Shown here: piece by piece, positions 47,701-57,387 of the stretch
Layout of the letters: each line of letters begins with the position of its first letter
Numbering within the stretch: position 1 is the stretch's first letter
Source of the DNA: Beroe forskalii
Taxonomy: Eukaryota; Ctenophora; Nuda; Beroida; Beroidae
NCBI GenBank assembly: GCA_011033025.1
Contig: WFMF01000234.1
Coordinates: 131,817-195,816 of the forward strand
Reading direction: 5' to 3'
Length of the DNA stretch: 64,000 nt
Program-made: the position numbers and the translations under genes
The notes under the pieces: generated by a model
Database searches by the model: none
Seen by the model: only the letters and a program-made list of their open reading frames with translations
What the model was told of the DNA's origin: nothing

Positions 47701-48545
47701 AAAAATATTTCTTACACTGCTGTGTTTGCTTGATAGTTGATACCAATATATCGACTAACAAGGGACCACTATCAGCGCTGTGTGTCTTTATCCCACCCCC
47801 ATATTGAATCCTGCTCCTATCCTAACACCAGCCCTCACCCAGGCACTTGCTCCGCTACACCAAGCGGTGCTTCTTCTCAGTCAACACTTTTGACGCCACC
47901 AACACGGCAGCTGCTTCAGCCGTCCAGGAGAGCATCGAGACATTCCGTCAACAAGCACGGCTCTGCGTCGACGAGAGTATCAGGTTTGAGCAATTCAATA
48001 CAACTTCTACCATACACACCAAAAATTAGCTCCTATTTTTAACTGCATCATATTGCAGGCTAGGCTTTTGCTTTGGTAGAAGTTATAAGACTTTGAGTGA
48101 TGGACACTTTGGAAAATTGGCGTTTTGGGAGGTTTTTAGGGGCTAAAATTGCCAACTTTGATCCACTTCACTTAAAAATCGGTTTGCTCATCGATATTGA
48201 CCTAAATGAAAAACAAGTATGACGCTCATAGCTCGAAAATGTGGCCAATCTGGCCACCTTAGGGTCCAAAAAAGGCCAGCGGCCACTTTTCATCTCGTCG
48301 AGACGAATCGAATGCAATCAAAAGCTCAGCTTAATCTACCTTAGGAGGTGTATTTATGTAGAGTAAAATTTTGGTGTTTGAATATAATAGCACCCCTCCA
48401 TTTCAGGTTGAATTATAGTGACGAATGTAGAACGAACGGTGATGAAAACATTTTTGGAGGAAAACTTTTAAATGACACTCAGCTTCAAATCATTAGAGAC
48501 AAAGTTTATAAAGGGAATCTTGACTACAATTTAATTTTCCAGTGA
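44732..48545 (+). CDS. CH-domain (C-terminal part) fused to an FTS/AKTIP-like UEV domain
   Basis: Exons 44732-44828, 45829-47447, 47843-47983 and 48407-48545 (TGA), ~665 residues in view; 5' exons not found. Residues ~10-50 read A-E-K-Y-L-S-V-P-R-L-L and D-E-L-S-M-I-T-Y-L-S-Y-F, the end of a filamin/actinin-type calponin-homology domain. There follows ~390 residues of Ser/Pro/Arg-rich linker with a C-D-T-C-K-Q-P-K-P-C-S-E-C cluster and a doubled T-R-D-S-N-N-A-S-P. Then comes a ubiquitin-conjugating-enzyme-variant fold: Y-V-I-P-S, W-N-G-V-I-F, G-C-F-K-F-N-L-N-I-P, F-P-Y-S-R-P, P-V-F-H-P-Q and K-A-F-P-T-W, with R-Y-T-K-R-C-F-F-S-V in the third exon. This pattern is closest to FTS/AKTIP, the Hook-binding UEV of dynein adaptor (FHF) complexes. 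No catalytic Cys stands after H-P, so it is probably not an active E2. The frame breaks at about 47230-47245: exon 2 is 1,619 bp and phases need 1,620. Confidence 0.82.
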
Positions 48546-49096
48546 TTATTTTTTATTTTTTGTATTCTCCAACCCTATTAGATATTTTGGTATAACTCTT
48601 ACTCTTAGAACTCAATCACAATGTACTGTTTCATGTTTGGAAACTCTTTCTTACGGCTGGGAGATTTTTTAAACTAATATATAAGCATAAATGATTACTG
48701 AATTTGAGTTTATTTATTCTAGTTCTACTCTGACTATTATTATTAATCTTTAAGTTTAACCGCAATATTTTTACTTTTAGAAAATTACTGTCCATAAACC
48801 ACAAAACCCTTTTTACAAACTGATTACTGAGTTTGTTCTTGTTTGTTAATGTTAATGTTAGCGGCAAGCCAATGCCATAATGCGTGTTCGGATTGTGAAT
48901 TTTATCCCCTTTAAAGTCAAAATTGAATTTTCCAATGTTCTTGCGTGTATCCACGTTACAGAATTTTAAACCGTTTTCGAATGTCGGAGCCGGACGTTGT
49001 CTGACCCGCTGTATATGTACCCTCACGAGGGTCGGACGTCTGTCAACGGCCAGTGGCCACAATCTAACTGTCGGCCCACTGCTGCCTGCACCCACC
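48546..49096. other. 3' flank of the CH-UEV gene
   Basis: AT-rich. A plus-strand frame near 48923-49129 has no recognisable domain. No gene supported. Confidence 0.5.
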
Positions 49097-49181
49097 CCGA
49101 TTGAAAATTACGGTATGTGTCCCATATAACTCTGGCTGAGTGACGTCACAGACCTAAAGGTCAATTTTTCTGTATCCTAAA
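49097..49181. repeat. Repeat copy A (left part), ending in the hAT target site
   Basis: GTGTCCCATATAACTCTGGC ... GAGTGACGTCACAGA ... GTCAATTTTTCTGTATCCTAAA. It matches copy B at about 51468-51542. Copy A continues after each of the two insertions (50132-50174 and 51387-51464) with degenerate CCCTAACC units and a TTAAAGCGCTAGGTGCGCTTAA hairpin. Confidence 0.75.
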
Positions 49182-50131
49182 TAGGGTTACCGAATATATT
49201 CGAAAGTATTCGAAACTTGGGTTCGATATTCGAATATTCGATATTCGGTTGGATCGAATATTTTGATATTCGCCCTGATTCGATATTCGTAGAATATTCG
49301 ATATTCGATATTCGATATTCGAAAGTTTCGAATATCAGGATATTCGAAAAAGTATTCGATATTCGATATTCGGTATTCGCTCGGAGCGAATACCGAATAT
49401 CGAATATCGAATACTTGACACTAATAATTATTCGATATTCGGTATTCGATATTCGATCGAACGAATATCGAATCTTCGAATACCGAATACTTGGAATTTC
49501 ACTATTCGATATTCGATTGAGCGAATATCGAATCATCGAATATCGAATACTTTGAATTTTACTATTCGATATTCGATATTCGATATTCGATTGAGCGAAT
49601 ATCGAATCATCGAATATCGAATAGTAGCGAACATTTTCGAATATATTCGAAAATATTCGAATATATTCGAATATATTCGAATATATTCGAAACTATTCGG
49701 TATTCGAATATCGAATAGTGAAATTCCAAGTATTCGATATTCGAAGATTCGATATTCGCTCAATCGAATATCGAATACTTCTTCGAATATCATGATATTC
49801 GAAACTTTCGAATATCGAATATCGAATACTGAGCGAATATCGAATCGTATCGAATATCATGATATTCGAAACTTTCGAATACCGAATATCGAATACCGAA
49901 TAGCTAGCGAATATCGAATCGCATCGAATATCCCAAATATTCGAAACTTTCGAATATCGAATATCGAATATCGAATACTGAGCGAATATCGAAGTTTCGA
50001 ATATCATGATATTCGAACAGCTTCGAATATCGAATATCGAATACCTATTTTTGATATTCGATGATTCGATATTCGAAGATCGAATATCGAATATTTCGAA
50101 TATCGAATATTTGCCCGATTCGGTAACCCTA
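49182..50131. mobile_element. hAT-type MITE filled with GAATATTC-like repeats
   Basis: Inverted ends TAGGGTTACCGAAT and ATTCGGTAACCCTA, flanked by an 8-bp direct repeat ATCCTAAA (49174-49181 and 50132-50139). An 8-bp duplication is characteristic of the hAT superfamily. The 950-bp inside is almost wholly ATTCGATATTCG/GAATATCGAATA repeats in both orientations, so it can fold extensively. The long frames inside (R-Y-S-I-F-D-I-type) are by-products of the repeat. No transposase. Copy B carries the empty target (TGTATCCTAAACCTAAC at about 51530). Confidence 0.88.
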
Positions 50132-50174
50132 ATCCTAAACCTAACCATGACCCTAACCAAAACCCTAACCTTAA

Positions 50175-51386
50175 GGGATCGTTCACATATTACGTAATCA
50201 GCCGAGGGGGGGAGGGGGTTTCCAAATGATTACGTTTGATTACGAGGGGGGGAGGGGGTTTGGCCAATGATTACGTAATCAAAATATCTAAATTTTCATG
50301 AAAATTTCAAGGATTTTTAAGAAAATTTCACAAATTTTCATGAAAATTTCAAGAATTTTCATAAAAATTTGAAGAAATTTCATGAAAATTTTTATGAAAA
50401 TTTAAAGGATTTTCGAATTTTTATGAATTTTTATGAAAATTTTTTATGAAAATTTGAAGGATTTCCGAATTTTTATTACCAAAAATTAACCATTTGCAGA
50501 AAAAATGTCAAAATTTCATATTAAGTATGATTAAACATGATCTACTCTAACTCAATATGGTTCAGAATGTATAGTGCTGCCCATATAGGAGGGATGTACT
50601 CCATTCATTGAACTTTTCCAAACCACTTCAGTGCCCCTTTGTATATAAGGTTTGCTGCTCTGTGCTTGATCAGAGGTTCGGAGGCCTTTCTTTCCCTAGA
50701 GCTCTAGAGTTGATGCCAGAGCAGGTCTTGGCGTACATCCGCAACTCCATTATCCAGGAATCAATCTTTTTGATGAAGGTGTAGGAAGCTGCAGTTGTCT
50801 GTGAAGTTGCCAGACTCTGATCTGGCACTTAGAGGCTAGGCTGATCTGGATCTTGGGTTCTGTCGGCTTTGGTGGCAGATGAGCAGGACAGAGATACTGA
50901 ACTTTGGTTCCATCGGTTTTGAAGGAGGTTGAGGTGGGACCAAGACGTTGATTTCTGGCTCTTTAGTGGAACCGGGGGCCTCAGGTGTAGAGGAGGAGGA
51001 GGAGGATGATCTGTTGGAGGTAAAGGAGGATGATGAGCAGATGAGGATGAGTTGGAGGAAGAGAAAGAGGAGGAGGTGTCCATCTCATTGTCAGAGGAGT
51101 TGTCGTAGGCAAGATTTCCGTAGGAAAAACTAAAAGAAGCTTTGAATGTCATCTTTAGGTCGATGATGTTGATGATTGAATTCAAACACACGATACTGTT
51201 CTAATTTTTTGTCAGTTAATATAGTTTTTGGTGACGTCAAAAAACTGAAGGAGGGGGGTTGGGCCATGATTACGTAATATTTTCCGAAAAAGAGGGGGGG
51301 TTGGCCATGATTACGTTTGATTACGGAGGGGGGGGAGGGGGGTAAAAAATGCCCAAAAATTGATTACGTAATATGTGAACGATCCC
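50175..51386. mobile_element. Harbinger-like MITE in telomere-like repeats
   Basis: Ends GGGATCGTTCACATATTACG and the exact inverse at 51367-51386. A TAA direct repeat flanks it (50172-50174 and 51387-51389), which fits the 3-bp TWA-type duplication of PIF/Harbinger. Subterminal blocks GGGGGGAGGGGGTTT and GATTACG occur at both ends. A 120-codon minus frame (50829-51191) rich in Ser and Pro is not a transposase. Near 50290-50470 there are repeated AATTTTCATGAAAATTT units. Confidence 0.75.
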
Positions 51387-51464
51387 TAACCCTAACAAAT
51401 CCTGACCCTAATCGTGACCCTAACCCTAGTCCTTAAAGCGCTAGGTGCGCTTAACTATATTTTT

Positions 51465-51680
51465 CTGGGTATGTCTCCCATATAAACGGCTCTGAGTGAC
51501 GTCACAGATCTTAAAACGTCAATTTTTCTGTATCCTAAACCTAACTATTGCCCTAACCAAAACCCTAACCTTAATCCTTACCCTAAACCTAACAAAACCT
51601 GACCCTAACCAGAACCCTAACCTTAATCCTTAAAGCGCTAGATGCGCTTAATCATAATTTTCTGAGTGACGTCATTGTAT
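51465..51680. repeat. Repeat copy B with degenerate CCCTAA units
   Basis: An uninterrupted relative of copy A. It has TCTCCCATATAAACGG, then GAGTGACGTCACAGA, then TTTTTCTGTATCCTAAACC, then ~100 bp of degenerate CCCTAACC, then TTAAAGCGCTAGATGCGCTTAA. It serves as the unoccupied version of the hAT and Harbinger-like insertion sites. Confidence 0.75.
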
Positions 51681-52079
51681 TGGTCATAGATAATGAAGGC
51701 TCCTGTTTACATGGGAGACTGACATTTTTCTGACTGACGTCTTGTAGGATGTTACCCTACCCTCCGCCGCGCACGCAACACGACCCTCCAAACCTCCGAG
51801 TGTTGCGCGCAGGGATGGGAGAAATCCATCAAACTGACGTCATTATCATATAGATAATGAAGAGCCAGGAGTTATATGGGACACAAGCCAAAATTTAAAA
51901 AAATACTATTAGTCCATGTTACGAAGCCTTGTCAGACGTTGTCGACGTCACACAAACGACGCCTTTCCTCAAGTTTGACGTGCGTGGTGATGTGATGCCC
52001 ACTGATGCAGCAGCGAAACGCTCGGAAGGGTCTATCAAAGTATCAACATCATCGATTGGCAACGAATCCTTATTTTGCA
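51681..52079. other. Non-coding; remnants of the same repeat family
   Basis: Further GACGTCATTATCATATAGATAATGAAG and TATATGGGACAC motifs that recur near 53210. A plus frame at 51929-52294 is partly made of the following minisatellite and is not supported as a gene. Confidence 0.5.
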
Positions 52080-52720
52080 CGCGCGGCTCTTCAGATCAGA
52101 AAAAAGCGCGCTCGACTTCTGAGGAGAAAAGCACGCGCGCGACTCTTCAGAGAAGAGAGCGCGACTCTTCTGAGAAGAAAAGCGTACGCGCGTCTCTTCT
52201 GAGAAGAAAATGGAAAAGCGTGCGCGCGTCTCTCCTGAAAAGAAAAGCGTCTCTTCTAATTCTGAGAAGAAAAGCGTGCGCGCGTCTCTTCTGAGAAGAA
52301 AAGCCTGCGCGCGACTCTTCTGAGAAGAAAAGCGTGCGCGACTCTTCTGAGAAGAAAAGCGTGCGCGCGACTCTTCTGAGAAGAAAAGCGTGCGCGCGAC
52401 TCTTCTGAGAAGAAAAGCGTGCGCGCAACTCTTCTGAGAAGAAAAGCGTGCGCGCGACTCTTTTGAGAAGAAAAGCGTGCGCGCGTCTCTTCTGAGAAGA
52501 AAAGCGTGCGCGCGACTCTTCTGAGAAGAAAAGCGTGCGCGTCTCTTCTGAGAAGAAAAGCGTGCGCGCGTCTCTTCTGAGAAGAAAAGCGTGCGCGCGA
52601 CTCTTCAGGGAGGAAAAGCGCGTGCGCTTCTTCTCTGTAGAAAAACGCACGCGTTTCTTCCTTGAAAAGCGCGCGCGTTTCTTTTGAGAAGAAAAACGCG
52701 CGCGACGCGACTCTTCAGTG
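52080..52720. repeat. ~29-bp CpG-rich minisatellite
   Basis: About 20 units of GAAGAAAAGCGTGCGCGCGA plus CTCTTCTGA. It is rich in alternating GCGCGC steps. The 258-codon minus frame across it (52147-52923) is repeat-derived. Confidence 0.9.
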
Positions 52721-52728
52721 AGGGAAGA

Positions 52729-53105
52729 AATGTCCAATCGATACCAAAATTTGCATGGATACAGTTTGCTTTGTTTATTTAATTTAGGAAGGATACAGTT
52801 TATGGCATAAGACAGCGTCAATAAAAATTTGAAGCATTTTTGAAAAATTTGTAGCATTTTTGAAAAATTTGTAGCATTTTTGAAAAATTTGAAGCATTTT
52901 TGAAAAATTTGAAGCATTTTCATCCAATAATGACCAAGCTATAATTTATAACAGAATGGAGTAAATTTCGGACCGAAACTGACTTAACTTTGGACTATCA
53001 TTTTGGAATGAATGAAAATGCTTCAAATTTTCAGACGCTGTCTTATGCCACAAACTGCACTGTATCCATGCAAAGTTTGGTATCGATTGAACATTCACAA
53101 TGGTT
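52729..53105. repeat. Imperfect inverted repeat with a 20-bp tandem block at its centre
   Basis: The left arm (TCAATCGATACCAAAATTTG-like, CATGGATACAGT, TATGGCATAAGACAGCGTC) is mirrored at about 52985-53100. Five ~20-bp units, TTTGAAGCATTTTTGAAAAA, lie inside the left arm (52825-52922). Confidence 0.75.
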
Positions 53106-53520
53106 TTATGAGTGAATAATGGTCAAAATATGCGTGTTGCACTTTCGGCCCGAAATAGATTCATGTTGTGCACAGTTATGGGTCTGGCGACGTCGGACAA
53201 ATTATATGGGACACTATTTTGAGACATTTTTATTGGATGAAGTCGGTTTCGGACCGAAACTATTAAATCCTTGATAGTTGATACACAAAAAACGCGCGTG
53301 CCGGCCGCAGCGGCGCGCGCATGGCCGGCATACGCCGCGCATGAAAAGTGCTGACTATTAAAACTTTTGATGAAGCCTAACAGGAATTTGACACTAAGTG
53401 CTAACAATTTATACTCTTTTCCGTGCCGCGCACGACCAAGAAACAAACATTGATGCAATCCTATCTGAATTTATATTATTTATGTGAGCATAATATTCAA
53501 ATGATGTGATTGAATGAATT
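53106..53520. other. 3' flank of the DnaJ gene, no gene seen
   Basis: Contains a very GC-rich patch at about 53290-53340 (GCCGGCCGCAGCGGCGCGCG) and motifs shared with 51880-51930. Nothing coding supported. Confidence 0.5.
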
Positions 53521-53650
53521 AACACATTAAACTAGAATCTAAACGGTATAGTGAATTCTACAAAGCATCCTTCCTATTTCTGTGTAACACATTAAACTAG
53601 AATCTAAACGGTATAATGAATTCTACAAAGCATCCTTCCTATTTCTGTCA
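53521..53650 (-). repeat. 65-bp direct duplication over the DnaJ stop codon
   Basis: AACACATTAAACTAGAATCT ... CATCCTTCCTATTTCTGT occurs at 53521 and again at 53586, differing at one position. The inner copy supplies the final codons (R-N-R-K-D-A-L-stop) of the DnaJ gene. The outer copy is in the 3' UTR and repeats the same codons and stop. Confidence 0.95.
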
Positions 53651-55002
53651 TAAAAGTATGTATGCCCTCTTGAGTCCTCTAACTCTCGAATTAATTTACC
53701 GAATCGTTTACTATTCTTGGCCCAGTCGAGAAGGAAAGTGAATGGCCAATAGATAAGGAATCTATACAATGGAGCGACGGTATAGTGATATAGATCATTG
53801 GTCATAAGACGAAGCCGAGGAATTGAATTACATTGAACAGTCTTGCAGTAATTTACATTCTTTGAGTGTGAATCTCTGGAAGTTTGGAAAAGGCGTTCTT
53901 CATGTTCGAACAAATCATTGTACGTTCTGCTAAGATGCGAAGTCAGACCAGTGCTTTTAGGCATCATCAGTTTAATCTTGTAGATATGCGGTGGCTCATG
54001 TTGCTCTAGCTCAATGCAAGTTCCTGGGTGAGTGTCTGGTGGGATGAACAGCTGGTGAAACTGATTGTCAATAGTGTTCACCATTACATTTCCACCTCTG
54101 ACTAGAGTCGTGTACTGAACATGTATAGACGACACGATGTTATCATCCTCATCGTAACTGAACGGCAAGCCATCTTGTGATAGGATATGTATTCTGATGA
54201 GCATTGGCGCCCCATCAATCCCAGGACAGTTCAGCACTTGGCCATGTTTCACGCCAGGTGGCACCGACACGGGGTGCCACTCCAAGGACTCCACTCTTCC
54301 CTTACCCCGGCACACTGAGCAAGGTTCAGAAACCCGGTATCCTTTTCCCCCGCAGTCGCCGCATGGCCCAAACTCAGGGATTTTCTGATCGTGTGGCAGC
54401 CAGGAGAACGCCTGATCTGGTGTCTCAATGGGCACCTCGCCCCCGCCGTAACACCGCCCACATTTGACACGGGTGGCGGCAACCCCCTCAGGCGTGCCAT
54501 AGCCCTCACACTTCTTACATCGCTGATGGGTGTTAATCTCAATGTACTTAGCGGATCCCAGCACAGCTTCCATCAGAGACAAGCCCAGAATGTACTCTCT
54601 GGCGTTGTCTTCCTCTACTGTGTACCCGAACCTAGAACGGAACAACTCGTCGAAGTTCACCCCGAACGCTGCCCTGAAGACGGACTCCGGGGCTTCATTC
54701 CTGTACACATCTGACTTGAATATCACATCTTCCTCGTCTAAACTAGCATTGTACTCCTGCCTCAGCTTCTCATCTCCCAACACTTGGTAAGCTTTGCTGA
54801 TTTCCTGGAACGTGTCCTTGCTGGTGGCAGCACTACTCACGTCAGGGTGGCACTTCTTAGCTAGGTCGAAGTACGCCGCTTTGATTTGCTTGGTGGTGGC
54901 GTGCCGGGGCACGCCCAGGGTTTCGTAGTGGCTTTGGAGGAGAGGCGAGGTTGTGTGAAGCCACCGAAGTGTGGAAGGGAGTACATAGCGGCAATGAATC
55001 AT
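53623..55002 (-). CDS. Type I DnaJ co-chaperone, probably mitochondrial (DNAJA3/Tid1-like)
   Basis: A single uninterrupted exon of 459 codons. The N-terminal ~22 residues are basic and hydroxylated without acidic residues (R-Y-V-L-P-S-T-L-R-W-L-H-T-T-S), consistent with a mitochondrial presequence. The J domain spans ~24-88 with the H-P-D tripeptide at 52-54, which stimulates Hsp70 ATPase. The usual Gly/Phe-rich linker is not evident. Four zinc motifs follow: C-K-K-C-E-G-Y-G (162), C-G-R-C-Y-G-G-G (181), C-G-D-C-G-G-K-G (214) and C-S-V-C-R-G-K-G (228). The C-terminal substrate domain is recognisable (H-P-V-S-V-P-P-G-V-K-H-G-Q). The tail carries a hydrophobic stretch (~415-435, Y-R-F-L-I-Y-W-P-F-T-F-L-L) not typical of Tid1, possibly a membrane anchor. 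Lack of introns is unlike its neighbours and would fit an old retrocopy, though the frame is intact. Confidence 0.92.
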   Translation of the reverse strand: MIHCRYVLPSTLRWLHTTSPLLQSHYETLGVPRHATTKQIKAAYFDLAKKCHPDVSSAATSKDTFQEISKAYQVLGDEKLRQEYNASLDEEDVIFKSDVYRNEAPESVFRAAFGVNFDELFRSRFGYTVEEDNAREYILGLSLMEAVLGSAKYIEINTHQRCKKCEGYGTPEGVAATRVKCGRCYGGGEVPIETPDQAFSWLPHDQKIPEFGPCGDCGGKGYRVSEPCSVCRGKGRVESLEWHPVSVPPGVKHGQVLNCPGIDGAPMLIRIHILSQDGLPFSYDEDDNIVSSIHVQYTTLVRGGNVMVNTIDNQFHQLFIPPDTHPGTCIELEQHEPPHIYKIKLMMPKSTGLTSHLSRTYNDLFEHEERLFQTSRDSHSKNVNYCKTVQCNSIPRLRLMTNDLYHYTVAPLYRFLIYWPFTFLLDWAKNSKRFGKLIRELEDSRGHTYFYDRNRKDAL

Positions 55003-57387
55003 GCTGGAGGGTGGGGTATTAAAATAGAGGGGTTTAGAGTGGTGTTATACATCATTAACAGTACATAGTACATTGTATTGTACACTAAAGGGTTTAAAAA
55101 CTTGGCAAACTTCAGTATATGGCACATTGAATTTGAGAGTTGGAATTACTTAATAAGTACTTGTGGACGAGTCGGTTTTTGCGCAAAGGCTCAACCGGAA
55201 ATATTGATAGAAAGCTTGGTATGGCAAGTGTTTGGCAGACAAATTAGCCGAAGGACATGAATCATGATTGTAACCTCCTACACCGGATACAAGGATACAT
55301 TCTACATTTGATAGGATCAATGTTACCTTGGTGTAACTTACACCATTGTACAATACTGTGAGAGACGTTCTCTGTACACGACTTATTATGAGATACACTT
55401 AATATGTGTGCTCATCAGTCAAAAGTACCACGTCAAAAGGGTAGAAAAATCGGTGTGCATTTTCCATATTCCACTCGGCTTCGCCTTGAGGAATATTTCC
55501 AAATGCACACTTCAATAGTACGTAGTAACATAATAACTTATCAAGACTTTTTGAATATGGAGAAGAAATGAACAGTGCCACAGTCACCATGGTCAGTCGT
55601 CTTTGCGCCCAAAATCACCAATGCAATGTGACTTAAAAAGTAGCCAGTCGCGGCGTAATACGCCACGCCTCAAAAGGTCGAGATACCTGGGTAATGCAAG
55701 GTTTAACTCACTTGCAGCTAAACGATTGATAAAGACAGGCATTTTAGAGTAAATGCAATTTACTTTTCAGAGAATTTCTGTCGTTTTTATCGATCGATCC
55801 ATGTGCATTGTGCAATGTGCATTGTGCACACCTATACGTAAATGTAGGAAACCGTAAATATGGATATGGGCTACATCATCATTGGCTATATATAAATGTA
55901 CGTATGTACATTGTACTTATGAGAAATGTAACATCCACACTGAACGTTGTATGTTAAAAAAGTTAACGACCTCATCACCTGGTGACACTTACTACTGTAG
56001 AGATTGGATTGAGTGTGGAAAGTAGCAGCTATATTTATCTTAGCGGACAAGTGAGTGGGTACTGTTTCTCTAATAGCAAGATACTTGAGCGTGGAGTTAT
56101 TTTTACATACGAGACAAGGAGGGAAAGGTTATACCATCCTAATTTTCCGTTACAGAGCTGGTTCCTATGATGTGACCATGAAGGAGGCAAGTCCAATTTA
56201 GGGTAATTTTGGGCAACGAAATTTTGCCCAACTCCCAAAAAACGGGGTAACTTTAGACAAATCTGGACATTTTTTTCTTGCCCAATTAATGGTGATTAGA
56301 GGTACTTGGCTGGGTCTGAAGCGTTCAAAATCTTTAAACACCCATGGACCCGTGGAAACTGAATAGTTTAGTAATGAATAATCTGACCAAAATTGACCAA
56401 ATTTTGGGCAACCAAATTTTGTCAAATTTCTTAAAATGAGGGTAACCTGGGCATGATTGCCCGAAATTGGTCTTGTCCTCTAACTAATTATTTTGTAGGA
56501 GTATAATCTAACATATCTAAATAATTATGTACCAAACATACATGTCTAAGACGTCCTTTATCGTTTAGTGATACATAATATTCTACAGATGTGAGTGTAA
56601 TATGAAGCAATTCACCACCCGTGTCTATCAAGTTACATGCCGCACAAGGGAAGGACAGAAGAGCGTCAGCAGTTCGCTGTTCTAAACCATGATAATGACG
56701 TCACTCTCAACTCGTACATCAGGAACTTCGAATGCGCTGCCAGAAGTGTAAATCATGGGAAAGGAATAATGTTACAAATCTAGGCATTTCTCAAAGAATG
56801 AATTATTATACAGAAGCCATGCATATTATTATGATATTGATAAACTGTCGGGTCAAGTGGGAACTGGTTTTACACTACTTTTAAACATCACATTCCTTAC
56901 CACATCTAAAGACAAAGACGGCATTGTGCCAATGGCATCACAGAAATGAGTTGTCGCAAGGCACAACATTAGGCAATAGGCATCTAGCAGCTCGAAAACA
57001 GTCTCACTATAATATTCGCAAAAAATGTTGCTCGTATACACCGACTCTAAGAAGACATGCACAACCTAATTTGGGCGATGAAGTGAGCTTTAATAGAAAC
57101 ACTTACGTTACATTCTCAGAACATGAGAAGTTTTAAACGTTCTAATTTCTACTATTTGCAGCATGAAAAATATGTACACGTTCAATGATGTTTCGTAAAA
57201 AATATGATAGAATATGACACGAGTTAAACAAAGTAACATACAATACTTTAATCATTTAGAAAATAAGACACAAGTTTCATTATATTATATTTCTGCCACA
57301 ATCCATCGTATTAAGCGTAAACTTGAGCTTATTATCACTGCCCATCATCGGAAGTATACACATATACATGTAAAGGCATCGCTTATC
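55003..57387. other. Intergenic stretch with small inverted-repeat elements
   Basis: No gene seen. At about 55450-55515 GTGTGCATTTTCCATATTCC and its inverse flank CTCGGCTTCGCC; a relative lies at about 61015-61075. At about 56184-56481 a ~300-bp element has inverted ends (AGGCAAGTCCAATTT and, reversed, GAGGACAAGACCAATTTCGG) with GGGCAAC blocks inside. A member of the GATCGATC hairpin family lies at about 55790-55830. Confidence 0.6.

Noticed and set aside
49177..50197. Several overlapping 100-170-codon frames on both strands
   Set aside because: By-products of the GAATATTC/ATTCGATATTCG repeat in the hAT-type MITE.
50829..51191. 120-codon Ser/Pro-rich minus frame inside the Harbinger-like element as a transposase
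   Set aside because: No DDE motif or helix-turn-helix text, and composition follows the local GA-rich tract.
52147..52923. 258-codon minus frame
   Set aside because: Mostly translation of the 29-bp minisatellite and the 20-bp block; no domain.
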